Assembly: GCF_009905375.1 (NCBI RefSeq)
Contig: NC_133655.1
Location: 166,804,588-166,868,587 of the forward strand
DNA: 64,000 nt
From: Apium graveolens
Lineage: Eukaryota > Streptophyta > Magnoliopsida > Apiales > Apiaceae
Direction: 5' to 3'
Within the stretch, counting starts at the first letter, position 1, and each line of letters starts with the position of its first letter. The notes below the pieces were generated by a model. The model was not told the origin of the DNA. It made no database searches and saw only the letters and a list, made by a program, of their open reading frames with translations. A program made the position numbers and the translations under genes. This document shows positions 55,487 through 64,000 of the stretch, piece by piece.

Positions 55487-57892
55487 TCAAGTTGATTTTG
55501 GTACCCAAGTTTCCTTGGGTCCAGCCTTGTTAGTCTTTTTCCTAGACTTCATTCCTCCTGCATCTTTTGACTTAGATAACTTTGGGTCAACCTTGATCTC
55601 AGATGTGGTTGGTTGAAGTGTAGGGTTAGTCACAGAATCATTTAGCACATTTGATTGAATTTGATAAGGCATAGATTGTGCAAACATGTTATTCCACATA
55701 GGCATATTGTATGGCATGTGAGGCATACTAAATGCAGTAAAATAAGGATTATTAATATATGGCATGTTTGCAAAATGTGCATGAGGATTCTGGTGAGACA
55801 TAACAGGCATATCATGCAGAGGTGACATAGACATGTTAGACATGGAAGGATTTGAAGGCATGGGAGCATGTTTAACATATTTGCAATTATCAGATAGGTG
55901 ATTAACACTTTTACAATGCACACAGCTTTTTCTAGGAGCATACCTATCAGGTGTGTAATTGTTATGTTTATTAATCCCTACCTTCCCATTTCTTTTAGAT
56001 TTTCTTTTAGTTTCCTTCTTATCTTCAACCAACTTAAGCCTATTTTTCAGCTGATCTACAGTCATGTGTCCTATATTCACCTTACTGGCATCTTTGGATG
56101 TGCTGGCTCCTTCTTTGACAAAGTTCTTGAAAGTTGAATCATCCTTCTTATTGAGATTTTTATTTTTAAAATTACTTGCCTGTTTTAATTGATGAGCCTT
56201 CAACGGATGCTCCTTTTCTTCCTTCAACGGATAACTTTCATCATCCGTTGATTCCACATCCGTTGACAATCCATCAATTAATTCTAACTCCTTTTTGTTT
56301 TTCTTCCAGGCATCCTCACAGAATGATTCAATTCCCTGAACCTTGGCAATCTGAACACTGACATCCCTAGATGTTTTCCAGGCCTTGATTACCTCTTGCT
56401 CACTTTCTAGCTGTTTAGAAAGAATTTCTACTTTCTTAACAGCTTCTTCTAGTTCACTCTCAACAATCAAGCATTTAAGTTTTATCTTTTCAAGCTCAAT
56501 TACCTGATCCTCTAACACAACATTCCTATCACTTAAAAACACATTATTCTCTTTGATCCTAGTGTTTTCTTTAGCTAGCAATTTAAGGGAAACACGCAAA
56601 TGATATAATTCATTGGACATATCATTTATGGCTTCATTGCATTCATGTTTAGAAAGCTGAGAGAGATCAGTAGTAATTACCTGGTTGCTTGATGAACTAG
56701 TTTCATTTTCATCAGAGTTAGCCATCAGGGCTAGGTTGACATATTCCATATCATCATCTTCATCGACTCCATCTGCTGCCCAATCATCTTGAGTGAGAAA
56801 AGCTCTTTCCTTTTGTTTGAGCAAATCAAAGTACTTCTTTTTGTAATCAACTTGCTCAAATTTCTTCTTATCAGAGGTTGGCTTCCTACACTCACTTGCA
56901 AAGTGTCCACTAATGCCACAGTTATAACATTTGAACTTGGATTTGTCCACCATGTTTTTGTTTGGCTTAGTGAATTTTGTATTTTTCCTGAACTTCATCT
57001 TTGCAAACCTCCTGGACAGAAAAGCCAGATGTTCATCAACATCATCAGAGTCATCCTGACTGGAATTGTTTTCATCCTCAGCTACCTGCTCCTTACCCTT
57101 GCTTGATTCTGATTTGCTTATGCCAATTTTGAGACTTGGCATTATCTTTTTCTCATTCATGGCTTCAACCTTCTCACTGTCAGCTACAAGTGCAACTGAT
57201 CCTCCTTTTCTCTTCCCTTTTTCCAACAGCTCATCTTGCTCCATCTCAAGTTCATATGTCTTCAAAATTCCATATAATCTTTCAAGTGTGAAGTCCTTAT
57301 AATCTTGAGAATTTCTTAGAAAAACAGTCATAGGCTTCCACTCCTTTGGTAGAGACCTTAGAAATTTTAAATTGGAGTCCTTGACTTGGTACACTCTCCC
57401 ATACAACTTCAATCCATTCAACAGTTTCTGAAATCTGTTGAAGGTATCATTCAATGATTCTCCTTCTTCAAAGTGAAAATATTCATACTGTTGAATGAGA
57501 AGCTGCATTTTATTTTCTCTAACTTGCTCAGTGCCTTCACAGATAAGCTGCACAGTATCCCAAATTTCCTTAGCAGTTTGGCTGTTAATGACATTATCAA
57601 ACATATCTTGATCCAGGCCATTAAACAGAATGTTCATGGCTTTCTTGTCCTTAGGAACCTCTTCAATATCTTCAATAGTCCATTCTGCTTTTGGCTTGGG
57701 AATAGACTGTCCAACAACAACTGTTGCAGTAGCAGCTGTGGCCACCTTGTGAGGGATGTGAGGACCATTTTCAATGCAGTTGATGTAGCTTTCATCTTGA
57801 GAGAGAAGATGTAAATGCATCTTCACCTTCCAGTGATGATAGTTATCTCTTTCCAAGATTGGAATCTTTACACCAATATCCTTCTTACTCAT
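55487..57892 (-). CDS. CoJ gag polyprotein, 801 aa
   Basis: Intact frame starting MSKKDIGVKIPILERDNYHHW shortly after the primer site. Residues 10-220 are a copia gag (UBN2-type) domain (NILFNGLDQDMFDNVIN, TAKEIWDTVQ, NRFQKLLNGLKLYGR, LKFLRSLPKEW). A zinc knuckle CYNCGISGHFASEC is at 322-335; then a coiled coil (about 430-520), a basic part and a second Cys/His cluster CVHCKSVNHLSDNC; then a Met/Pro/His/Asn-rich tail. Longer than a usual copia gag, as in Sireviruses. It carries LTR-type motifs at 56200-56266. It ends in TGA; protease begins 14 bases further in another frame. Confidence 0.9.
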   Translation of the reverse strand: MSKKDIGVKIPILERDNYHHWKVKMHLHLLSQDESYINCIENGPHIPHKVATAATATVVVGQSIPKPKAEWTIEDIEEVPKDKKAMNILFNGLDQDMFDNVINSQTAKEIWDTVQLICEGTEQVRENKMQLLIQQYEYFHFEEGESLNDTFNRFQKLLNGLKLYGRVYQVKDSNLKFLRSLPKEWKPMTVFLRNSQDYKDFTLERLYGILKTYELEMEQDELLEKGKRKGGSVALVADSEKVEAMNEKKIMPSLKIGISKSESSKGKEQVAEDENNSSQDDSDDVDEHLAFLSRRFAKMKFRKNTKFTKPNKNMVDKSKFKCYNCGISGHFASECRKPTSDKKKFEQVDYKKKYFDLLKQKERAFLTQDDWAADGVDEDDDMEYVNLALMANSDENETSSSSNQVITTDLSQLSKHECNEAINDMSNELYHLRVSLKLLAKENTRIKENNVFLSDRNVVLEDQVIELEKIKLKCLIVESELEEAVKKVEILSKQLESEQEVIKAWKTSRDVSVQIAKVQGIESFCEDAWKKNKKELELIDGLSTDVESTDDESYPLKEEKEHPLKAHQLKQASNFKNKNLNKKDDSTFKNFVKEGASTSKDASKVNIGHMTVDQLKNRLKLVEDKKETKRKSKRNGKVGINKHNNYTPDRYAPRKSCVHCKSVNHLSDNCKYVKHAPMPSNPSMSNMSMSPLHDMPVMSHQNPHAHFANMPYINNPYFTAFSMPHMPYNMPMWNNMFAQSMPYQIQSNVLNDSVTNPTLQPTTSEIKVDPKLSKSKDAGGMKSRKKTNKAGPKETWVPKST
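56200..56266 (-). repeat. TCAACGGATA/ATCCGTTGA motifs in CoJ gag
   Basis: Four copies (56200, 56224, 56243, 56258), two in each direction, coding for STD, STD, YPL and HPL in the gag frame. Confidence 0.75.
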
Positions 57893-57938
57893 GATATTAG
57901 TAGAATAGATCTTTAAACTATTTGTAAGTTAAGAGCTT

Positions 57939-57950
57939 GCTCTGATACCA
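57939..57950 (-). other. Primer binding site of CoJ
   Basis: TGGTATCAGAGC on the minus strand, two bases after the 5' LTR. Confidence 0.85.
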
Positions 57951-57952
57951 AT

Positions 57953-59055
57953 TGTTATTCCTAGTGGACTAACAATGAGATTTACAGAAGGGGGGTTGAA
58001 TGTAAATCTCAAAACTTTTTCAAGTTTTGAGCAGTTTCTAAGGCTAAGTGTTTTTGAGAACAAGTGTGTGTGAATTGCTTGAAGCCAATGCAGACAGATA
58101 TATATTCAAACACAAATGTAAAGAGCACCAAGATCTTAAAAACTTTTCTGGTGGATTTGTTGTTCCACCAGAGATGTGTTATTTCAGAAAATCTGTGATT
58201 CAAAGAATTAAATCACAGCTGCTTCCTAGTACAAACTAGATGATTTTCTCTCTGGATATTTCTAAACAGCTCAGGAAAACTCACTTCTAATTACTAGCTG
58301 CTACTTGGTTTATATATCACCAAGTTTACAAGTGAAGACAAAACTGTAAAATACAATTAAAAAAGTTCTTCACATGTTTCTTCTTCATTTCTCTATCAAA
58401 TGCAATTTAGGCTTGGCTGTAGATCTTTGAATACTTCCTTGTTTGCATCAGAATGGAAATGCTGCATTTTCTTGATTCCTCCTAGAGGCTTCCACATTCC
58501 AGTTTGTCTCTGTCAACCCATGTGCCTCTGTCAGCTTATGAATTGTCACTATCAACTGCTAATGAACTAAGCATTCGTTTAAGCTTTCATCCATTGATGC
58601 CTTATCCGTTGAGGCTTTATCCGTTGAAGCTTTATCCGTTGATGCATTATCAGTTGAAGTCTTTATCCGTTGAAGCACTTATCCGTTGATGGATATTATC
58701 TGTTGAAGCATTAGAGACATCCGTTGAAGCTTTGTTTCTTATCCGTTGAAGGTCTTCAATATCAGTTGATACTTCTTCACTTATACAAAATTATAAGGCA
58801 TGAAATATTTATAATTAGCCCTCCTATTTGCATATCTACTAGTAGTTAACATGACTGATACTTTCCTACAACATCTAAGAATTACAACTTGAATCCAGAG
58901 AATCAAATGTGCTACAATACTAAACTTATTGCTAAGTAAAGCTACTCCTTCAACGGATAGCCAAGATGGTCTTATCCGTTGAGGCTACAAACACTAGATT
59001 TCTACTTAAGTGTTTTGTTTAACTTATCATCACACTAATACACATATTCCTAACA
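57953..59055 (-). repeat. 5' LTR of CoJ
   Basis: Partner of 35878-36979. TATCCGTTGA-type motifs at 58570-58750, inverted pair 58950-58959 with 58973-58982, TATA box TATATAAA at 58309-58316. Confidence 0.9.
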
Positions 59056-59060
59056 GCATT

Positions 59061-59620
59061 TGCTCAAATACAAACCCATATTAGAACACAAACTACAAAC
59101 CAATAACAACCACATGTTTAATCCCTTTCTCTCTCCTCCATGTGCACTATATAATCATGTATAAATTTTCCCTTTCATTTTTAATTTGACTTTTTCCGTT
59201 GGTCGCTTAATTTTTAAAAAAAAAATAATTTCACTGTATTTTTCTCCATGTCCCAATCATCAATTTGCATAGCATATTCGCTATATTTTGGCGACAAATC
59301 AGTATTTAAGCTTACTCGAATCACTAAGATGAAATCAATACTATTCCAGGAACCAGTAGATTTTAGTGATTCTCGTAGGCATAATTAGTGATTTATCGCC
59401 AAAATATATCAAATATGGTATTCATACTGATTGTTGGAAGATGTAGAAAAATATAGTGAAGTTATATTTTAAAAAGAGTGCACCAATTAACGGAAAAAAT
59501 TCAATTAAAAATGGAGGGAATTAGGTAGAGTTATGTGTGGGAGGGTATATTTAAATTGGGTGTGGTGTAGTTTGTAGTTTGTATTTTAATTTAGTTTGTA
59601 TTGGAGTAAGACTCTCTTTC
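59061..59620. mobile_element. Fold-back element (long imperfect inverted repeats)
   Basis: The two halves are imperfect inverted copies over about 270 bp each: AATACAAAC, ACAAACTACAAAC, CATTTTTAATTGA/TGACTTTTTCCGTT and ATATTTTGGCG recur in both arms, and the centre is near 59340. No coding capacity. It interrupts the CoI LTR between 35877 and about 59640. Such structures are typical of MITEs or fold-back MULEs. The exact ends and target duplication could not be fixed because they lie next to CT and TA microsatellites. Confidence 0.6.
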
Positions 59621-59672
59621 TCTCTCTCTATGTCTCTCTCTCTCTCTCTATATATATATATTTATTTATTTA
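59621..59672. repeat. CT and TA microsatellite
   Basis: Runs of CTCTCT, interrupted by ATGT, then TATATATATA and ATTTATTT. Next to the fold-back element. Confidence 0.7.
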
Positions 59673-60553
59673 GAAGATCTCTGTAATACAAGAATGCACA
59701 CAACTGCTTACAAGTATTACAACTTAAAAATGAGAGTGCTCAAAGATACAACATACAAAGACTCTTTTGATAATTTCCTGCAATTCTTAATTTTAAATAC
59801 TTGCTACACTTGGTTTACATATCACCAAGTTACATGTGCAATAAGATAAATATAAAACCTAATAACTAGGTCCAATCACATGTTTTTTCATTTCTCTATC
59901 CAATGCAATCCAGTTAGATACTGCATATTTGAACATCCCTGTTTTGCATGGAAATGGAAATGCTTCATTTTCTTCTGAAACCTGAATCCAGGATACCATA
60001 TTCTTTTTGTATACAATCAACCCATGTGACTGTCAAGTCACTGTCAACTTCTATTTAAATTGGTTATCCGTTGAAGCTCCACCATCATTTGTTGACATTT
60101 GTTTAGTTATCCGTTGATGCTTTAATAGTGTCATCTATTGATGCTTGCATATGAACATCCGTGGAAGCTTTAACAAATATCAGTTGATCAGCTTATCCAT
60201 TGAAGGTGTCTTGAGTAATCCGTTGAAGCTTGTGGTTTATCCGTTGAAGGTGTATTCCATAACAGTTGATACTCTTTCACTTATACAAAATTGCAAGGCA
60301 TCTTCTATATACAATTAGCCCACCTATTTTATATATCTTGCTAGTAGTCAACATGACTTATAATATATTATAACTTCTAAATCTCAATAGTGTTTATGGT
60401 ATACAGAAATGTGCAACAAACTTATTTGACTATAAGCTACTCCATCAACGGATAGGTTACTGTGGTTATCCGTTGATGGTTACAAAATCATTTAACTTAT
60501 CTGCTTAGAGTGTTTTGGTAAGTTATCATCAAGCTTACAACATATTCCTAACA
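59673..60553 (-). repeat. CoI 5' LTR, 5' part
   Basis: Minus strand starts TGTTAGGAATATG (60553), as in CoJ. It holds an inverted pair with 13-nt arms (60442-60454 and 60467-60479) and TATCCGTTGA-type motifs at 60064-60250. It continues, after the fold-back and CoJ, at 35877. Confidence 0.75.
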
Positions 60554-60904
60554 GTGTATAAGTTCTTACTTTCAATCCAAATGGTAAGAAAGTTTGATTT
60601 TTAGAACTGGGTGATTTTTCACTTGGATGATCAATTATTCATGATCTTAGAGCTACTATTGATCATAATGATGAATCTATAGAAGAGATCAAGTATATCA
60701 AATAGAGAATAGGGATGTATCTGAGTGTTCTTGGAGAAAATCTACTCAAGAAATTCTTTGATGATGCTACTGGATTTGCCAAGGTTGAGGACTGGAGTTT
60801 AAGTCTGATACACTGACTGTAAGATTGAACAGTTTTTAGTATTTATGCATTTAGATATTTTTGACATCATCAATTAGAAACTTGTACATATTTACATAAT
60901 AAAC
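60554..60904 (+). pseudogene. CoM accessory ORF, C-terminal remnant
   Basis: Broken plus-strand frame with MYLSVLGENLLKKFFDDATGFAKVEDW and then stops. It lies just before a purine tract and LTR, where other copia elements in this window have the aORF end. Not enough is left to confirm homology. Confidence 0.35.
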
Positions 60905-60918
60905 AAGTTGAGGAAGAT
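60905..60918 (+). other. Polypurine tract of CoM
   Basis: AAGTTGAGGAAGAT before the LTR start TGTTAGATG, a weaker tract than in CoA. Confidence 0.5.
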
Positions 60919-61428
60919 TGTTAGATGAAATTGATGATATCATTATTTAGCTATCAGAGTTTTCCAATCAGCATTTAATATCAGAGTTTGACAGAGATGA
61001 CGTCATCAACGTTTATCGTCAGTATTTGAAGATTAGTACTTGTCATCAGTATTTGTCAATCTGGAAATCAGAAGATACCAAAGGAGGATATATTTGCAGA
61101 GATATGTTAGTGTAGGACTTTACTTATTGTAGCAATCAATAGATGGATATGTATTACGATTTCTTATTTAATTGTAACATATCTTTTAGATTGATTGTGT
61201 AGTTGTGCAGTATATAAGCACATGTTAAGTTTACATTGTACGTGTTCGAATTGATATATCATTCATATAACCTAGCAGTTCTCAAGTATATCTCTTCATC
61301 CTTTGAGAGAGTGTTGTAATAAGTTTTTATCCATTAATTTAAAAATTGTTCTTTCTGTTGAGTTTGTTAATTCGATTTGATTGTTCAAACTGTAGTAACC
61401 CCCTCTACAATTGATTTAAGGCCTAATA
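60919..61428 (+). repeat. 3' LTR of CoM (copia), about 510 bp
   Basis: TGTTAGATGAAATTG to AAGGCCTAATA (final CA changed). U3 has TCAGTATTTG and ATCAGAGTTT units at 60953-61062, then a TATA box GTATATAAGCAC near 61209. The end has AACCCCCTCTACAAT, usual for copia LTRs. Confidence 0.6.
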
Positions 61429-61566
61429 TATGCTGATGACAAATACTGATCATCAAATACTATTGACAAATATTGATGATATAATTCTTTGTTAAACTCT
61501 AATATCACAGATACTGATAACAAACTCTGATAGCCTAAATATTGATATCATCATGTATATCTAACA
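61429..61566 (-). repeat. CoN 3' LTR, first 138 bp
   Basis: Minus strand TGTTAGATATACATG with CAGTATTTG-type motifs, similar to the start of the CoM LTR but in the other direction. It is cut at the CoM LTR end. Confidence 0.55.
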
Positions 61567-63162
61567 AAAGATTTCTTTCAGATGACATAGACTGTAATTC
61601 TTTGAGGATGTTCTTGCGCTTTGTGTGTGTTGTAGACCTTATCTTCCTCCGCTACATCTTTCATGATTGCCAATATTAGTTTTAATGCAAGTTTGTCTTC
61701 TTTACATGTTTACATTTTGACCAAAACTTGATTGATGGACCATGAGTTTCTTAATCTGAAGTCTAAAATCCTTATATTTCTATCATTTATCTTGAAAGCC
61801 ATGTGACCTTCATCATCCTTGCAGATAATAGGTTCAATGTCTTTCATTAAGTTGATCTTAGCTTCATCACCTATATATACCATTTTATAGTATTCTCTAA
61901 CAACCTTCCTCATGTCCTTCTCCGTATCTAGCAACATTTTACTGTTTAAGCGATAAGCATAGAGATGTTCAGTAGCATCAATATCTATGTCAACTCTTTT
62001 AACTCCTTCAAAAGTTATTTCTACTGATACTAACACTGATACTAAAAAGTTAGATGTTGATACTGAACTCTTTTCAAACTAGTATCTTCCAAGGTTAAAT
62101 TGTTCATCGTTTTGTTTTTAAATATCTTGATCATACATGGATTTGCAAAAGCTTGAAGAGATACCTTTCTGATGGACTCATAGAGTTGATCTCTGAGGTA
62201 CTCATTTTCAAGTATATTACAAGTTGGAATTTTCTTTGACAGGACAAACAACTCAACCATGGTCAACTTCTTTAGAAAGCTATATGAGATTATCATTAAA
62301 TTTTCGACTGAATGATTTACACAAATTCTCCATCCTTTTGAGAGCAAGTCGCTGACACATTAGTGATCATCCGACTGAACTCATGATAGAATTCATGAAT
62401 GTCTTCAACCATTTCATCAATTCTACTAGGATGTCTAATAGAAATCTGTTTCCTCTGTCATTCTATAGGTATAATGTTGATTTGTCCATTTTCTTTTTCA
62501 CGCCTTCCACTTCTTATATTTCCTACTTTCCTTTAGTAATCTTTCCATTACTTCTCTTGCTGACTTCCTCACTAATTCTCTTTGTATTCTTTCCTTTGAT
62601 TTTGCAATTTCATTTTGAGCTTGAGCATAAGTAGTGTTAATGAATTTTGTGCCATAGTACAAGCAGTCATCTGTGAAGGCATCGTAATCTTCAAATCCTT
62701 GTTCTTCCGTGACTTGGATTTCCTCTTCATTATACTGAAACGTGGGTTCAAACCCAAATATATTTCTCATCTACATGACCTTCTTCTATCTCTTCTTCAT
62801 CTTTTTCTTGGCTTTCCAGATTGGAGGGAAAATATTTGAAAGCACTCGCTTTTGTTCCTTCAGAATTTGACTTATACGATCTTATTTTAAAATCAATTTC
62901 TCCCCCTGAGATGATTTACCTTTCTCACCCTCCAGTGACTTCTAGAACTCTTCTTCAGCTTCTACCTCTACCCAAATTCAGCTGTTTATTCCCTCACATC
63001 ATCTTCTTCTCTTTCTTCAAAGGAGGCGTATGCAAACAGATTACTGAATGGATCAGTGGTTTGGATATTTGGCATACTAGTAACCTCAGCTTCCTTCAAT
63101 ACTACCTTTTGTTTCTCAGCTACTGGTTGAACAACAGGAACAACATATGCAAAAAAAACACA
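61567..63162 (-). pseudogene. CoN accessory-ORF-like remnant, broken
   Basis: Three separated minus-strand frames: 62770-62498 (basic, helical, with AQNEIAKSKERIQREL), 62347-62042, and 62036-61710 (TEHLYAYRLNSKMLLDTEKDMRKVVREYYKMVY, DEGHMAFKINDRNIRILDF). The last part ends 144 bases before an LTR, like the aORFs of the other copia elements. I do not recognise the protein. Sequence further upstream to 63162 is too decayed to read. Confidence 0.35.
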
Positions 63163-64000
63163 TGTAACGACTGAGAAATCACGCCTGTATTATAGCCTAA
63201 TAAAGATGATTTATGTGTTTTACTATGTCATTAAGTGTATTGAGTTATAAAACCCTAGCTGTTATATGCTACGTGTGTTCTGTTTTGTCAGAATGTTTTC
63301 CCAGTAATTATCGGGTGTTTTATTATGAGTCAAATGCTTTTATATCAAAAGTTGTACGGACCAAACAGTGTTTTAATAACTAATAATTTATGTAAAATCA
63401 TTGGCCTAATTTCGCCTAGTATGGCATATACCATATCGATATTCTGAATATCTAGTCTTTTTATAAATTTTCTTGTTTTGCAAAAAATGATTTTTCCAGC
63501 CCCTTCGGATGTCAAAAGCCCCACAAAAATCATATTTTTATATTTATAGGATCATGGAATTATCGAGTATTATATTTCTTTGCATTTTTGTATTATTAGC
63601 AATTTTTGGGAATTTTTGACATATATTTTATATTTATTGGATATTTAAAAATTCAAAATTTATACCCAAAATTTATTAATTAAGGGCCAGTTAATTTTAT
63701 TAGGGATATAATTAGGGCCTAAATTTTAATTAGGGGTATTTTTGTTGCTACTATAAATAGCTGAATTTTTATTAATTAATTATAAATAATCATTAAAAAT
63801 AATTAAATCTGAAAAATAAGTTTGGGGGTGAAGTTCATGTTCTTGATTTTGCTGGAGAATCAAACCGTGATTATGGGAGATTCACTAAACCTCTGATTTT
63901 GCTCGAGTAACCAAATTAATCCTCTCGAAGAGACGGATCTTTTGATACCAACATCACCAATCGAGGTTGGATATTTGTTAAAATCGATTTTTCTTGTTCT
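63163..64000 (+). repeat. Gypsy-type LTR, 5' part, inverted copy of 15-kb LTR
   Basis: Starts TGTAACGACTGAGAAATCACGCC and matches the minus strand of about 14900-15711 throughout (AAACCCTAGCTGTTAT, ATTATCGGGTG, CAGCCCCTTCGG, TAATTAAGGGCCA). It continues past the window edge. Confidence 0.6.

Larger units (their letters stand above)
35878..59055 (-). mobile_element. CoJ: 23-kb copia element with giant accessory ORF, hosting LaK
   Basis: Bounded by a 5-bp duplication GCATT (35873-35877 and 59056-59060). LTRs of 1,102 and 1,103 bp differ at roughly 18 positions by eye (about 1.6%). Reading the minus strand: LTR, primer site, gag, protease-integrase (broken), linker cut by LaK, RT-RNase H, spacer, aORF, purine tract, LTR. 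Without LaK it is about 13.2 kb. The order and the gene between pol and the 3' LTR recall Sirevirus-type copia elements. It is inserted in the LTR of the related CoI. Confidence 0.9.

Overview
This window reads as nuclear DNA of a flowering plant, most likely a eudicot with a large, repeat-rich genome. It is AT-rich, and nearly every coding stretch is a plant Ty1/copia or Ty3/gypsy protein. Copia elements prime from an initiator-methionine-tRNA-like site (TGGTATCAGAGC) and gypsy elements from TGGCGCC sites. There are also a TRIM, a hAT MITE, a fold-back element and a SINE-like piece. The only host-gene-like sequence is a decayed F-box remnant. The species cannot be named from the sequence alone. 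The element names used here (CoA, CoB and so on) are local labels.

Layout: 1-2935 is the 3' end of copia CoA (+), an accessory ORF (aORF) plus the 3' LTR, inserted in the RNase H of CoB. 2936-12006 is CoB (-), a decayed copia, interrupted at 3406-6806 by CoC, a chimera of the same copia family and a TRIM. 12007-18190 is AT-rich, with a SINE-like piece, a degraded LTR (13.2-15.7 kb) and a relic of an aORF-like domain (16.1-17.2 kb). 18190-28080 is a decayed gypsy, GyE (-), interrupted at 20591-27808 by AtF, an Athila-like gypsy (+) with gag and a second ORF but no pol; AtF itself holds a hAT MITE at 25551-26092. 28.1-29.3 kb is the F-box relic. 29.5-34007 is the 3' part of copia CoG (+). 34008-35120 is a piece of CoH (-). 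35121-60553 is a nest: the LTR of CoI (-) carries the 23-kb CoJ (-), which carries LaK (-), a 10-kb element with 4.3-kb, almost identical LTRs and no coding capacity. 60554-63162 holds two copia tails facing each other (CoM +, CoN -). The window ends in an LTR (63163 onward) that is an inverted copy of the one near 15 kb.

The best-preserved coding unit is CoJ: intact gag (801 codons), intact RT-RNase H (573 codons) and an unusually long aORF of about 1,511 codons. Its integrase core is deleted and frameshifted, so any mobility would need integrase supplied in trans.

The most interesting pattern is an accessory module. In CoJ (copia) and in AtF (gypsy) the extra ORF has its own TATA box, a CT-rich leader and an ATGGCACC start, preceded by a motif array that also sits upstream of the LTR TATA box. 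Each copia family has its own short motif (CGACGGAT in CoA; TATCCGTTGA in CoJ and CoI; AAGTYCTGAT in CoB and CoC; GTCAGGATT in CoG; CAAATACTGAT in CoM and CoN). These motifs recur in the U3 region and inside poorly conserved coding linkers. In CoJ they are read in several frames, as expected if the DNA or RNA motif itself matters. This resembles in outline the co-evolving motif and anti-silencing factor pairs of VANDAL transposons. That link is an inference, not something the sequence shows.
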